DNA from: Shewanella mesophila
GTDB taxonomy: Bacteria; Pseudomonadota; Gammaproteobacteria; Enterobacterales; Shewanellaceae
DNA length: 64,000 nucleotides
Assembly (NCBI RefSeq): GCF_019457515.1
Contig: NZ_CP080421.1
Location: 1,798,001-1,862,000, forward strand
Direction of reading: 5' to 3'
In this document: positions 16,998 through 26,464 of the stretch, one piece after another
Numbering within the stretch: the first letter of the stretch is position 1
Layout: the number at the start of each line of letters is the position of its first letter
Position numbers and translations under genes: made by a program
The notes under the pieces: model-generated
Database searches by the model: none
The model's input: the letters and a program-made list of their open reading frames with translations, nothing else
What the model was told of the DNA's origin: nothing

Positions 16998-18614
16998 TTA
17001 AACTCTGAATTGTTCAGTAATCGTCCGTAGCTGTTTGCTGACGTTTTCTATGTCGTAACTCACCCCACCTAACTCGTCGGTGGTTACTTTTACTTTCTGC
17101 GCATTGCTTTCTATTTCTGCAACGAATTGTTGTATTAATTCCGAAGTAGTGTGTTGCTCTTCTGTTGCCGCAGCAATTTGTTCATTAACGACGACAATGG
17201 CACTGACTTTGTCAGTAATACTGAGGAGGGCTTCACCTGCGAGAGAAGTGCTTTTAACACCGTCATCAGCGGTTTCTATGCCTCGTTGCATAGCCTCTAC
17301 AGCCTGTGTTGATGTTGTGCTAAGTTCTTGCAGAACTTGTTGGATCTCTTCGGTCGATGTTTGTGTTCTAGATGCTAATGTTCTAACTTCATCGGCAACA
17401 ACCGCAAAGCCTCGGCCTTGCTCACCAGCTCTCGCTGCTTCAATTGCTGCATTGAGGGCGAGGAGATTTGTCTGTTCCGCTATGCCTCTGATGGTATTGA
17501 GAATATTGTGGACGTTACTGGTAAATGCATCTAATTGGTTGACGACAACGGCTGTTGTTCTTACTTCTTCGGATAGTCGGTTGATAGTGGCAATAGCGTT
17601 GGCGACAACCGTTTGTCCTCGCTGTGCCTCTTGATTGGCATCGTCGGCTTCAGATGCTGCATTGGTTGCATATGCAGCAATATGTTCAACGCTGACGAAC
17701 ATCTCTCGCATCGCATTTGAAATTTTGCTCACCGATTCATTTTGTTCTGATACTGACAGTTCACTGTGTTTACAGCTGGTTAATAGAGAATTTGATACCA
17801 GTCCTAAACTTTCTGTGGTTTTTTGTGTGTCAGCGATAGAGGACTGTAATTTTGACACGAACTGATTAAACCAATGTACTAATGCTGCGATTTCATCTTT
17901 CCCGTCATACTGAATCCGAGCTCTTAGGTCGCCTTCACCCTCGGAAATATTTCTCAGCGAGTCGGTGACATTATTGATCGTGACGATAATAGATCGATTG
18001 ACAAAGAAGCCAACGACAATGAGGAACATTGATGCGGCAATACCTATCGTTAACATTGATATGGAGGCTCGTTCTGAACTATCTAAGGTATTTTGAATCG
18101 AGCGTTCAAATTGATCTGAAAAACTAAGCTGCTTTCCATTGAACTGTTTGAGAAGTTTGTTATACCGATCAGCATTATTAGCCGCTTGATTCTTGATTAG
18201 ATTAAAATCGACATCATCTTTTAAAAATTCAGCCACTAAGCTCTTGGCATTGCGATGGTAAACAATAAGTTCTTCACGCATTGCTTGTGCTTCGTTTGAT
18301 TCTTCTGGTAGTAGTTGACTGATATTATTTAAGTTATCACCGATTTGCTTAATCATTTTATCAACGATGATAAGAGTGTCTTCTTCACCTGTGGTGACCG
18401 CAGATTGAATATTTTGTTCCAGTTGGATCATTAAGCCTTCGTTGACGGTTGCCAGTTTCATTACGGGAAATAGTTGCTCATTAACGCGGTTTAGACGCTG
18501 GGCGTTGTCTTGAACGCTGTTGTTATTGATCACGAGAGAAATAATGAAAGATAAGATGGCTACAAGTGTTAACAACACGATTCGATGTTTGATTTTTAGC
18601 ATGTTTAAATTCAT
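16998..18614 (-). CDS. Methyl-accepting chemotaxis protein with helical periplasmic sensor
   Basis: A 538-residue chemoreceptor. First membrane helix about residues 10-30, a helical periplasmic domain about 31-185 (a four-helix-bundle type, no PAS/Cache signs), second membrane helix about 188-207, HAMP about 208-262, then the signalling domain. The conserved hairpin tip reads [29 protein letters not shown]. No CheR-docking pentapeptide at the C terminus. AAAGG lies 7 bases before the ATG. It leads an operon with a porin (37-base gap) and a small binding protein, suggesting the three detect and admit one ligand. Confidence 0.93.
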   Translation of the reverse strand: MNLNMLKIKHRIVLLTLVAILSFIISLVINNNSVQDNAQRLNRVNEQLFPVMKLATVNEGLMIQLEQNIQSAVTTGEEDTLIIVDKMIKQIGDNLNNISQLLPEESNEAQAMREELIVYHRNAKSLVAEFLKDDVDFNLIKNQAANNADRYNKLLKQFNGKQLSFSDQFERSIQNTLDSSERASISMLTIGIAASMFLIVVGFFVNRSIIVTINNVTDSLRNISEGEGDLRARIQYDGKDEIAALVHWFNQFVSKLQSSIADTQKTTESLGLVSNSLLTSCKHSELSVSEQNESVSKISNAMREMFVSVEHIAAYATNAASEADDANQEAQRGQTVVANAIATINRLSEEVRTTAVVVNQLDAFTSNVHNILNTIRGIAEQTNLLALNAAIEAARAGEQGRGFAVVADEVRTLASRTQTSTEEIQQVLQELSTTSTQAVEAMQRGIETADDGVKSTSLAGEALLSITDKVSAIVVVNEQIAAATEEQHTTSELIQQFVAEIESNAQKVKVTTDELGGVSYDIENVSKQLRTITEQFRV

Positions 18615-19277
18615 ATTTAAAACCTTTAGTTGGCTCTATTTGGCACTGATGTCAACTAAACTAAAATCGTGTATACAATTGATTTATATTTAGTTTAATG
18701 GAAATTAAAATAAAGTTAGCGCTACATAGGTACTAGTATAAAATCGACCTTTAAGCAATCTTATCTTTATAATTAATGGCTAAATTTATTTGAAACGGAG
18801 AAAAGAGGTCGTGATAATAAAAGAGGCGGATAAATATGTTTATGGTCTGCTAAGCAAAACCTTTCCATGTAAATTGTAGTCACTTTACTATGCTTTTTTA
18901 TGAGGCATAGGTGGGGCTCTCTTCCTTAAGTAACTTGTTTTGATAAGAGGGAATATTAATCATGTTTTCCCTTAGCTTTCCACAACAATTAGTTCAGCCT
19001 TTAACTTAGTTATAATCACGAAGACTTGACTCAAAGTTAAACCAATACAGTTTATTAACTGTGCCTTGTTACTAATGTTTACAGGCGTTTATTTTATACT
19101 TTGCGTCTAAGTATGTACACAACTATGTAACAATTTGTGTCAGCTTTTAGCATTGGCGCCACTTCAGCGAAGATAATACAAGGCTTGCGAAGTTGAATCG
19201 TTAATTGATACGACAATAGCGCCAGCACGTTATGCCCTGATGAGGAAAAACGAAAATATTATATCTGACTGTGCAGA
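18615..19277. other. 663-bp intergenic region without a recognised gene
   Basis: AT-rich region between the start of the chemoreceptor operon and the end of the cupin gene. It must hold the chemoreceptor promoter (on the minus strand TTGACA occurs about 40 bases before the start). I see no open reading frame of note, no RNA gene and no strong inverted repeat. Confidence 0.5.
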
Positions 19278-19937
19278 CTAATAATCTATTGGGAGATGTC
19301 CGGTTTTAACCCAGATGATGGTGTCTTGTTCCACAAAGGGGAAATGCTGGCTCATATGTGGGCTACGGAGCCAAGTGCCTTTTGGGTAAGTGCCAAATTC
19401 ATCGCAAAATGTGCCTGCAAGAACCAAGATCTCCTCACCACCAAAATGGCGATGAGGCTGGAATCGCTCGCCCTTTGGCCACTTAACTAAGGCGACATGT
19501 TGATGTTCAAACTGATGTAATTCCATCACTTGAAGTCCGCCAATGCCCGCTTGCCAAGGCGTATTGCGGGTATCAAGCCTAACCGTCGTTGTATCTCTAG
19601 GAGCAAACTGATTGAGCTTGACCAACAGGGTGCTGCCCTGTTGGCTAAAGGGGGCATGATGACTACCAGGAGGATTGCGGATATAACTCCCTTGAGGATA
19701 ATCGCCATGTTCGTCAGAGAACACACCATCAAGGACCAATATCTCCTCGCCTAAAGGATGATTATGGGTCGCAAAGGCCGAACCTGCTTCATATTTCACT
19801 ATGCTGGTCGTGTGTCCAGACTCTTTGGCTTCACGCTCAAGGGGCTTGCGCCACACGCCCTTAGCTGGACTCGGCTGCCACGCCTGCTGCGCAGTATCGA
19901 TAACTAATCGCTCAGTAAAGTCCATGTTAATCATCAT
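19278..19937 (-). CDS. Tandem ChrR-type cupin protein
   Basis: A 219-residue protein made of two copies of the ChrR-like cupin domain. Repeat one has HNHPLGEEILVLDG with GDYPQGSYIRNPPGSHH; repeat two has HRHFGGEEILVLAG with GTYPKGTWLRSPHMSQH. Both keep the His-x-His, Glu and late His metal ligands. ChrR-type cupins occur in anti-sigma factors that sense singlet oxygen, but here there is no zinc-binding anti-sigma N domain and no sigma gene nearby. A metal-dependent enzyme or stress sensor is likely. Alternative starts at 19934 and 19925 exist. Confidence 0.85.
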   Translation of the reverse strand: MMINMDFTERLVIDTAQQAWQPSPAKGVWRKPLEREAKESGHTTSIVKYEAGSAFATHNHPLGEEILVLDGVFSDEHGDYPQGSYIRNPPGSHHAPFSQQGSTLLVKLNQFAPRDTTTVRLDTRNTPWQAGIGGLQVMELHQFEHQHVALVKWPKGERFQPHRHFGGEEILVLAGTFCDEFGTYPKGTWLRSPHMSQHFPFVEQDTIIWVKTGHLPIDY

Positions 19938-19964
19938 TATTTCCTGTGTGTGGAGAGTGAGCCA

Positions 19965-20720
19965 TTATCCTGCCCGTAAGGCCAAAATGTCGGCGAGAAC
20001 GAAAGGCTCAGGATAGCGGATGAAATCCCGGCTTTGTTGATCAACTGCGTAGATTGACATACGGTCGGCGAGTTCATTTCCTTCAATACCCACATGAGCG
20101 GCCACATGGGAAATGATGAGCTTCTCTTTAAGGCTGTCATAGAGTGCATGGGCGCTTTGGATGATCGTTAAGTTGGCGATATCACCAGCGGTTTTTCGCT
20201 TCCAGCCTTTGGCCTTCCAGCCATATGCCCAGTTGGTAATACAATTAATGGAATACTGCGAATCACTATGAATATGCACGCTGTGTCCTTGTTCAAGCTC
20301 AGTTTTTGCAATTAACAATGCTTGGTATAGTGCATTTAATTCGGCCGTATTATTGGTGCCATTGGGATTATATAAACCATACCAAAGTTCAGAGAGTTTG
20401 CCATGGCGATAGAGCGCGAGTCCCGAGCCAGCTTTACCTGGATTTGGCTCACAACCGCCATCGGTGTAAATATCGACATCACTATTGGCTATAGCGCTAG
20501 TGGCACTGACGCTTTTTGTGGCTGTTTTTGTGACGGTTTTAGTTGGCGATTTAGTTTGGCGTGAGCTGCCTTTGCCGAAGGCGGCTTTTGCTTCGGCTTC
20601 GGTTTTAAAGGATTTGTATCTGGCGCCAGCAAACCCATCGACTAGGGCTTTCGTTTGCGGCCAACTGGTAAAAATACCCGTTTCTCGTCCAGCCCAAACG
20701 ACATAATATTTAGTTGCCAT
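19965..20720 (-). CDS. rnhA: Ribonuclease HI with N-terminal viroplasmin domain
   Basis: A 251-residue enzyme that cuts the RNA of RNA:DNA hybrids. Residues 1-48 form the viroplasmin-like hybrid-binding domain (YYVVWAGRETGIF...W, KSFKTEAEAKAAF). A low-complexity Lys/Thr/Ser linker of about 35 residues follows. The catalytic domain shows the acidic set: Asp in IYTDGGCEPNP, Glu in NTAELNALYQAL, Asp in HSDSQYS, and the last Asp in GNELADRMS. This architecture is that of eukaryote-like RNase H1 and differs from the short E. coli RnhA, so a second canonical rnhA may exist elsewhere. Confidence 0.92.
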   Translation of the reverse strand: MATKYYVVWAGRETGIFTSWPQTKALVDGFAGARYKSFKTEAEAKAAFGKGSSRQTKSPTKTVTKTATKSVSATSAIANSDVDIYTDGGCEPNPGKAGSGLALYRHGKLSELWYGLYNPNGTNNTAELNALYQALLIAKTELEQGHSVHIHSDSQYSINCITNWAYGWKAKGWKRKTAGDIANLTIIQSAHALYDSLKEKLIISHVAAHVGIEGNELADRMSIYAVDQQSRDFIRYPEPFVLADILALRAG

Positions 20721-20797
20721 CTTTGTCCCATCTATTTCTAATAGTTAGCTTAAATAAGCCTAGCCCAATCAATTCAAGCTTAAATTAATACTGTATT

Positions 20798-21367
20798 TTA
20801 TTGCTTGCAGCTTTGTAACAGTTTGACGAAGAACTCACTGCCTTTACGCTCGGCGAAGGCAATATTACGCTCTGGGATTGATTCTGGATCATTGTACTGC
20901 GCCAAGGCCTTTTCCATGCTTTCTTCGCGAATAATATGCAGCGTTGGATAGGGGGCTCTATTGGTGTAATTCGCAGCACTATCTTGAGGTTCGCCATCGA
21001 AGCAATAATCTGGATGGAAGCTAGCCAGCTGATAAACACCTTCATATCCTTGTTCGATAAGCAGGTCATTGGCGATATCTACTAGATCAAGATAGAGATA
21101 AAAGCCTTCAAATCCTTGCGGCAGAATAAACAGGGTGGTTTCTAACTGTGGATGAGCATCGAGAAACTGGCATTCATCGATAAGGACAGTTAATACATGA
21201 TCAAGTTTTTTCTTTTCAATCACTTGATAACGAATCGAGTCCCTCATGACCTCCTGACGTGCGAACGGACAGATATTGTATTTCATGATGACGCGCTCCA
21301 CCCAATTTTCCATTTCGGTTGCAATGGCTTGGGTAAACTCATCAGAGGCTGGTCGCTGCAGTGTCAC
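20798..21367 (-). CDS. DUF1415 family protein
   Basis: A 189-residue soluble protein with the conserved N-terminal WVERVIMKYNICPFA (one Cys) and the central LFILPQGFEGF, then a HPDYCFDG stretch, all typical of DUF1415. Function unknown. The start is GTG with GGAG eight bases upstream; the next in-frame ATG would cut the conserved start. It lies 22 bases after the LysE-type exporter gene on the same strand, so the two are probably cotranscribed. Confidence 0.85.
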   Translation of the reverse strand: MTLQRPASDEFTQAIATEMENWVERVIMKYNICPFARQEVMRDSIRYQVIEKKKLDHVLTVLIDECQFLDAHPQLETTLFILPQGFEGFYLYLDLVDIANDLLIEQGYEGVYQLASFHPDYCFDGEPQDSAANYTNRAPYPTLHIIREESMEKALAQYNDPESIPERNIAFAERKGSEFFVKLLQSCKQ

Positions 21368-21388
21368 CTTATTTCTCCACTATCACAT

Positions 21389-21985
21389 TTAATTAGGCGT
21401 GATCATAGGGACGATAGACAGCACAAGCAATAGTGCCATAGTGATGTTAAACCATTTTTGTTGATGTTGGTTTTTTAGTAGGCGTTTTAAAGCAACACCA
21501 AAACCTAACCAGACAATGGCACAGGGAAACGCAACGCTCAGAAAGACGCTCGCTATGGTGACTACTTGGGGCGTTAGTGGCAGATCGATTGAGGTGAAGG
21601 TTGCGACGGCGCCAACAGCCATTATCCAACCTTTTGGGTTAACCCATTGAAAAGCCGCAGCTTGAACAAAACTCAGTGGTTTACTGGTCTGTTTGCCCTC
21701 CATTTTGCTACTACTGTTGGCGATAAGCCAAGCAAGATAGAGTAGATAGGTGATCCCCACATATTTAATGACCAAATGGAGTATTGGATAACTTTGAAAG
21801 AGAGCGCTTAGCCCCATGCCAATTGCCAGCACCATGCATGGGAATCCAATACAGATCCCTGCTAAGTGAGGCAAACTTGCTTTCACCCCAAAATTGACCC
21901 CTGAGCTCATTAACATAATGTTATTTGGGCCAGGAGTGATTCCAGATGAAAACGCAAACAGCGCAATGGCAAAAATCAGTTCCAT
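21389..21985 (-). CDS. LysE/RhtB-family amino-acid exporter
   Basis: A 198-residue inner-membrane protein with about six hydrophobic helices. The family start is clear: TPGPNN in GITPGPNNIMLMSSG, followed by GICIGF and, in the middle, FQWVNPKGWIMA. It should export an amino acid or derivative by proton exchange; the substrate is not readable. AAGGA precedes the ATG. Downstream DUF1415 gene is in the same transcription unit. Confidence 0.9.
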   Translation of the reverse strand: MELIFAIALFAFSSGITPGPNNIMLMSSGVNFGVKASLPHLAGICIGFPCMVLAIGMGLSALFQSYPILHLVIKYVGITYLLYLAWLIANSSSKMEGKQTSKPLSFVQAAAFQWVNPKGWIMAVGAVATFTSIDLPLTPQVVTIASVFLSVAFPCAIVWLGFGVALKRLLKNQHQQKWFNITMALLLVLSIVPMITPN

Positions 21986-22367
21986 TAATCCTTCAATCTC
22001 TTCAACGCGATAATCAACAAAGTATGATCGCCGACATTTATCTTCCTGACCAGCAAAATATTCTCAGAGGCGAGTGCTTTTTACAATTAGCTGAAAATTA
22101 GAGGGTTGTGGGGACTTTTAACATTCGAATGGCAAATGGGTTGCCTGAAATGTCTCTCGAAAATCTACAGTCATATGTTGCATTAGGCATAACAATATTG
22201 CGGCAGAAGGTTAGCCGAAGTTTAATGATTTTTACTAAATAATTGATCTAAAAGCCTCAAAGAATACGTATGGTCTACACTCTCAATGAAGAAAGAAGCG
22301 AGTCGAAGAAGGCATCAGTCGATGAGCTAAGCCTTCTTCGATCTATGGTTAGCTAAAAAGATGAGGA
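21986..22367. other. 382-bp intergenic region with TonB-receptor terminator hairpin
   Basis: Holds a perfect 11-bp inverted repeat (22303-22313 with 22331-22341) located 27 bases past the end of the minus-strand TonB receptor gene; the minus-strand 3' side is pyrimidine-rich, so it may terminate that gene. A 23-base motif at 22269-22291 nearly repeats one just upstream of the DoxX gene (61824-61846). No gene found. Confidence 0.5.
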
Positions 22368-24533
22368 TTAAAAGTGAACCTTGACCCCAACATTAACCGT
22401 GGTACCTAGGCCTTTGGTGTTATAGCCTTTGTAGGTGTATGCTTGAGAGCGCGCCGAGTAGTAATCTTGATTGAGCAAGTTCTCTACCCCAAGGCTAAAT
22501 TGCCATTGTTTCCATTGGTAACTGCCGCTTAAATTTATCAAGTTGTAGGCGCTAATAGGCCCTTGGGCACCGACATATTGGCCATCTAGCTGTTCAAAAC
22601 GTTTGCGATCGCCTACATACAGATAGTTAACCGTAATATTTGCCTCATCTACAGGTTGCCAATTAAGCGATGTGGTAAATTTAGGGGCTGAGATCACCTG
22701 ACCATCTAGATAACTATCTTTTTCGGTATCCTTACCCTCTACCCAGCTGTAGCTAAGGCCGGCGCCGAGGTTATCGAGTAGCTGGTAACTGAGCTCCGCT
22801 TCATAGCCCCAGATTTTTTGCGGCGATCTTACTGGCATATAGACACCTGTCTGGGCATCATATTTATTACTGGTTCCGAGTTCTGATGTGCTGCGATAGG
22901 CGGCAAATTGATAACCTAGATCTTGGTAGCGTCCAGCGAATCCTACTTCATAGTTGTCGACTATCGAGGCTTGGGTTTGGATCAGCGAGATATCATTGAC
23001 AGTGGCCGTACGCAGTAGGCTACCGAGATCGGAAATATCAGCTCCCTGTGAAAAACTCACAAAAGGGCTGATATATTCTGATGCACTGTAGCGTAGGCCG
23101 AGATTGTAAGTGGTCGAGGTAAAGTTGAGTTCACCGCCAGTGACGTCGAAAGGCACGGAGCAGGTTGCTGACGTGCTGCATAGCTTCAGTGTAGTGTAGT
23201 CATCGACACTGATATCCACTCTGTCGTGACGTAGGCCTGCCTTTACAATCCAATCATCATGGATCACCCACTTAGTTTGCAGATAAGCCGCCAGATTGCT
23301 CATGTCCATCTCGGGAACCCAGATGCGGCCATCATGCAATGGCTGCGAACTGATATCATTGAGGGCGTCTATGCCGTAGATAAAGGTCGCCGCGACATTA
23401 TCCCAATCGACGACAGTATTGAAGTTGATGCGCAGTCCGCGTTTATTAGAACGGATTAAAGACTGACCACCATCATAACCTTCGCTCGGATTGGCTAACG
23501 CCGCCGAGTAGAAAAACATGTTTTCAATTTCTTGGTAATAGGCGTCTAAGGTCAGCTGAGTATTGTCAAATAGTGCCTCGTCTGTGTATTTCAGCATCAG
23601 GTTATGGTTACCGCTAGGCCCCTGTGGAACACCGGGTTTATTACCACCACTATTCTTTATTGCATAGGTCTTAACGCCCGAGTTAACACTGCCAGTCACA
23701 TCCAGCAGATCGGCATTTTGTTGGGCTTCATAGTAGTTGTAGGTGAGTTGCAGTACCTTTTCGCCGTCGAAGTCATAGCTTAATTTAGTGAACAGGTTTT
23801 GCGACTTGGTTTCCGACAGACCATAGATGAGGCCAATAATGTCGCCCTCGGCATCATATTCGAGCCCTGTTTCCTCGACTGAACCATTGAGCACGTAGCT
23901 AACCTTGTCTAGTGTGCCATTGATGCTTGCGTTATAGCGGTAACCGGCGCTGTCTTCAAACTTAACGGGGCTGAACTTACTCGATGCCGCCAGTTCGATA
24001 TTGGCCTTATCACCGCTTGATGCTTGCTTAGTTATATAGTTAATGATGCCGCCCGATGCGCCGTTGCCATAGATTGAGGTGGCTCCCTTAATTACCTCAA
24101 TACGCTCGATAGCGCTGGGGTCGATGGAGCGGATACCAAGCTGACCATTGCGTAGTGGGGTCGATTGCGGCACGCCATCTATCATCACTAATGCTTTACG
24201 TCCACGCAGTGTTTGACCTGAGTTGCTTGAGGTGCCAGTGCTGGGAGCCATACCTGGTACGCGAAAAGCTAACATGTTTTGCAGCTCCGAACTGATCTGC
24301 ATGTCTCGGCTGAGGGTCTTGTTGTCGATTAGGGTAACTGAGGAGGGGACTTCTTCGATACTTTCTACACTGCGACTGCCTGTCACTATGATCCGTTCTA
24401 TATCGGTGACGTCTGCGACCGCTGAGTTATTGATTAAGCCTAAACAAAACAAGCTGGTGTACAGCGCGATTCTAGACTGTCTCGGGGGAATTTTTTTCAT
24501 CCGTATTTCTTTTAACGACACTTTAGTCAACAT
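22368..24533 (-). CDS. TonB-dependent siderophore-type receptor
   Basis: A 721-residue outer-membrane receptor. The ATG at 24533 has AGGA 7 bases upstream; a later ATG at 24500 would give the more usual signal peptide start (MKKIPP). The signal peptide ends near NNSAVA. A TonB box-like IERIIVTGS follows. The plug carries RGRKALVMIDGVPQ and IERIEVIKGATSIYGNGASGGIINYITK. The rest forms the 22-strand barrel and ends in VKVHF. A Fur-box-like site lies upstream, so iron control and uptake of an iron chelate are likely; the ligand is unknown. Confidence 0.92.
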   Translation of the reverse strand: MLTKVSLKEIRMKKIPPRQSRIALYTSLFCLGLINNSAVADVTDIERIIVTGSRSVESIEEVPSSVTLIDNKTLSRDMQISSELQNMLAFRVPGMAPSTGTSSNSGQTLRGRKALVMIDGVPQSTPLRNGQLGIRSIDPSAIERIEVIKGATSIYGNGASGGIINYITKQASSGDKANIELAASSKFSPVKFEDSAGYRYNASINGTLDKVSYVLNGSVEETGLEYDAEGDIIGLIYGLSETKSQNLFTKLSYDFDGEKVLQLTYNYYEAQQNADLLDVTGSVNSGVKTYAIKNSGGNKPGVPQGPSGNHNLMLKYTDEALFDNTQLTLDAYYQEIENMFFYSAALANPSEGYDGGQSLIRSNKRGLRINFNTVVDWDNVAATFIYGIDALNDISSQPLHDGRIWVPEMDMSNLAAYLQTKWVIHDDWIVKAGLRHDRVDISVDDYTTLKLCSTSATCSVPFDVTGGELNFTSTTYNLGLRYSASEYISPFVSFSQGADISDLGSLLRTATVNDISLIQTQASIVDNYEVGFAGRYQDLGYQFAAYRSTSELGTSNKYDAQTGVYMPVRSPQKIWGYEAELSYQLLDNLGAGLSYSWVEGKDTEKDSYLDGQVISAPKFTTSLNWQPVDEANITVNYLYVGDRKRFEQLDGQYVGAQGPISAYNLINLSGSYQWKQWQFSLGVENLLNQDYYSARSQAYTYKGYNTKGLGTTVNVGVKVHF

Positions 24534-24570
24534 CAAAGATTCCTATTTAATACAGGTAATAATTTGATGC

Positions 24571-24590
24571 GAATGATATAGATTCTCATT
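24571..24590. promoter_or_regulatory. Candidate Fur box
   Basis: The site TGATATAGATTCTCA at 24574-24588 matches the Fur 7-1-7 core TGATAAT-N-ATTATCA at 11 of 14 positions, with outer AATGA/TCATT symmetry. It lies about 40-57 bases upstream of the TonB receptor start, the expected place for iron repression. Confidence 0.65.
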
Positions 24591-24749
24591 GGTAATTGCA
24601 GAGAATTTACATATGTTGCAAGTTTGTTGGTTCATTCGGGGGAGGGGTAGTCTAAATCGTGTTGAGGTTCGCCATAGATGAAAGTGTGGGGATGGATGAC
24701 TGGGAGAGAAAGGGCCTTGAAAAGCTAGCTCACAAGGCCCTTTAATGGC

Positions 24750-25589
24750 TTAGTCGGTGCTGAGGTTTATCTCATAAGAGCTAAACTTGCGTAGGTTAAT
24801 TACCCCTGTATCGAAAATCAGATATTGCCCCTTAATCCCCATTAGCTTACCTGTCACGATTGGATCTTTATCGAAGTTATGGGAGGAAATTTTTGTCGGA
24901 AACTCGCTTACTGGATACTCAATAGCAAGGATCGCTTCATCGAGTTGCTCGATGGCGTACTCCCCGTGCTCCATCGACAGTTCATGAATACGTTTTTCGA
25001 TGTGCGGCAGTAACGCTTTTGCCTGTTCAACTAAATCGAGTGGCTCGGCATTGCCTTTAAGCATGGTGCGCCAATTGGTTTTATCATTGATCATCTTAGC
25101 CAGTTCAACTTCGATAAGGCCTGAAAGTTGTCGTGTAGAGACTTTTAAAATAGGCAAACCTTGGGTGGCGCCTTGGTCTATCCAACGTGTAGGAAGCTGA
25201 GTATGGCGGGTAATGCCGACTTTTAGGCCTGACGTGTTAGAAAGATATACGTAGTGAGGCACAAAACAGTTAGCCTCTCCCCATTGCGGCTCTCTGCATG
25301 TTCCTTGTGCAAAATGACAGGTTTCAGGTTTCATGATGCACATGTCGCAACTCGCCAGTTTTTTCATGCACACAAAGCAGTGTCCTTGAGAAAAACTCTT
25401 CTTGGTTTTCTTTTTGCAGTTGCAGCAGTAGATGTTTCCAGTATGGGTCAAAGTCACTTGGCGACCAATAAGCGGATTCATCTCGACTAAGTGCTCTGAT
25501 AATGGTAGCTGGTAATTGACTTGGCCGTTGGTGTCGAGTGAGGAACGCATCTTGCTGATGTTTCCGATAAGTGGAGCGTTGGGCATCAT
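24750..25589 (-). CDS. DUF2797 family protein with cysteine-rich region
   Basis: A 279-residue protein. The N-terminal half has a dense set of Cys/His pairs (CCNCKKKTK, HCFVCMKKLASCDMC, TCHFAQGTC), likely one or two zinc sites. The second half starts with VYLSNTSGLKVGITRHTQLPTRWIDQGA, a pattern reminiscent of GIY-YIG-type strands. The set matches DUF2797, whose function is unknown. Tandem ATGs at 25589 and 25586. Nucleic-acid binding is a guess from the zinc-like region. Single gene. Confidence 0.8.
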   Translation of the reverse strand: MMPNAPLIGNISKMRSSLDTNGQVNYQLPLSEHLVEMNPLIGRQVTLTHTGNIYCCNCKKKTKKSFSQGHCFVCMKKLASCDMCIMKPETCHFAQGTCREPQWGEANCFVPHYVYLSNTSGLKVGITRHTQLPTRWIDQGATQGLPILKVSTRQLSGLIEVELAKMINDKTNWRTMLKGNAEPLDLVEQAKALLPHIEKRIHELSMEHGEYAIEQLDEAILAIEYPVSEFPTKISSHNFDKDPIVTGKLMGIKGQYLIFDTGVINLRKFSSYEINLSTD

Positions 25590-25740
25590 GATATCCGGAA
25601 TTAACTAATGAAACTTATGCAGGTGAAAACCTAAGCAAGTTTCATGGTGAATGTGGTTTATAGAGCGAGTATATCAGATTGATGAGTTTATCTTTGATAG
25701 GTTTTATCGATTGTATTCGTGATTATCTTCTCCTTGATTG

Positions 25741-25771
25741 CTTTAGCCCAGCTTATATCGCTGGGCTAAAG
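25741..25771 (-). terminator. Hairpin downstream of gcvR-like gene
   Basis: Perfect 12-bp stem (25741-25752 with 25760-25771) and 7-base loop, 20 bases past the gcvR-like stop codon. There is no clear T run on either side, so it could be a processing or weak terminator hairpin. Confidence 0.5.
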
Positions 25772-25790
25772 GTCGAGATAGCTAGATAGA

Positions 25791-26288
25791 TCAAGCTATG
25801 ATGTCGAGTACAACATCGTCACCTATGGTGTATAAGGCTTTCGTCAGTTGTTGCTCTGTTGCTTCATCGGGAATATTGAGACTGAAATTAGCCCGAAACA
25901 GTTCAACACCTGTGTGACTTGCGGTTTCATAATGGGTGGATAGGCGCTCGATGTTTATTGCTAGTGCATTGATCTTATTTGATATGTCATGAACCAATCC
26001 CGGTCTGTCGTAGGCGACTAACGAATAGTGTTTGCTTGGTACTACAGGTGCTGCGTGGCTTGTTTTACTGTAGGTAAGCGTAAGGCCTTCTATACATTCT
26101 AAATTTTCTAGTAGTGTTTCCCAATTTGCCGCCGGGACTTCAAGTAGCAATATGGCGGCAAAAATTCCGTCTAGGTGGCGGAGTTCTGAGTCGAGCCAGT
26201 TGCCTCCGTGGCGACTGACAATATGGGCTATTTGTTCGACTAATCCTTTTTTATCGGTAACTTGTAGCGTAACTAAATATCGTAACAT
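25791..26288 (-). CDS. gcvR: GcvR-like double-ACT-domain regulatory protein
   Basis: A 165-residue protein starting at the ATG complementary to 26286-26288 (GGAG upstream); the frame is open another 19 codons, but MLRYLVTLQVTDKKGLVEQIA is the family start. Two ACT domains are visible, about residues 3-75 (DKKGLVEQIAHIVSRHGGNW) and 88-165 (YDRPGLVHDISNKI). GcvR in E. coli binds glycine and restrains the activator GcvA. No gcv genes are nearby, so the role is inferred from the family only. Divergent from pstC. Confidence 0.78.
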   Translation of the reverse strand: MLRYLVTLQVTDKKGLVEQIAHIVSRHGGNWLDSELRHLDGIFAAILLLEVPAANWETLLENLECIEGLTLTYSKTSHAAPVVPSKHYSLVAYDRPGLVHDISNKINALAINIERLSTHYETASHTGVELFRANFSLNIPDEATEQQLTKALYTIGDDVVLDIIA

Positions 26289-26338
26289 TTGGTGAAGGCT
26301 CCATAAGTAATTGATGACATTTTCTCGCTGTAACAATA

Positions 26339-26373
26339 GTGTCATCTTTGCGTCATATAATCCCGACTGTCAG
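26339..26373 (+). promoter_or_regulatory. Candidate Pho box upstream of pstC
   Basis: GTGTCAT (26339-26345) and GCGTCAT (26350-26356) are direct repeats with the 11-base period and 4-base gap of the PhoB site (consensus CTGTCAT-N4-CTGTCAT), matching 6 of 7 and 5 of 7. A further CTGTCAG lies at 26367. TATAAT overlaps at 26356-26361 and TATAGT lies at 26397-26402, so the promoter itself is ambiguous. The site is about 110 bases before the pstC start. Confidence 0.5.
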
Positions 26374-26464
26374 AAATGGGGTCGTATTAGGTTCACTATA
26401 GTTAACATAGCCTAGACGACAATCCCAGCAAAACTCTACTGAACAAAAATATACGAGGTTCTTA

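Noticed and set aside
17080..17634. 184-codon open frame opposite the chemoreceptor
   Set aside because: Shadow of the conserved signalling domain in the reverse frame; Cys/Ser/Thr-rich with no family features.
19965..20720. RNase H as part of a retroelement
   Set aside because: The viroplasmin-RNase H1 form is a normal chromosomal gene and no reverse transcriptase is nearby.
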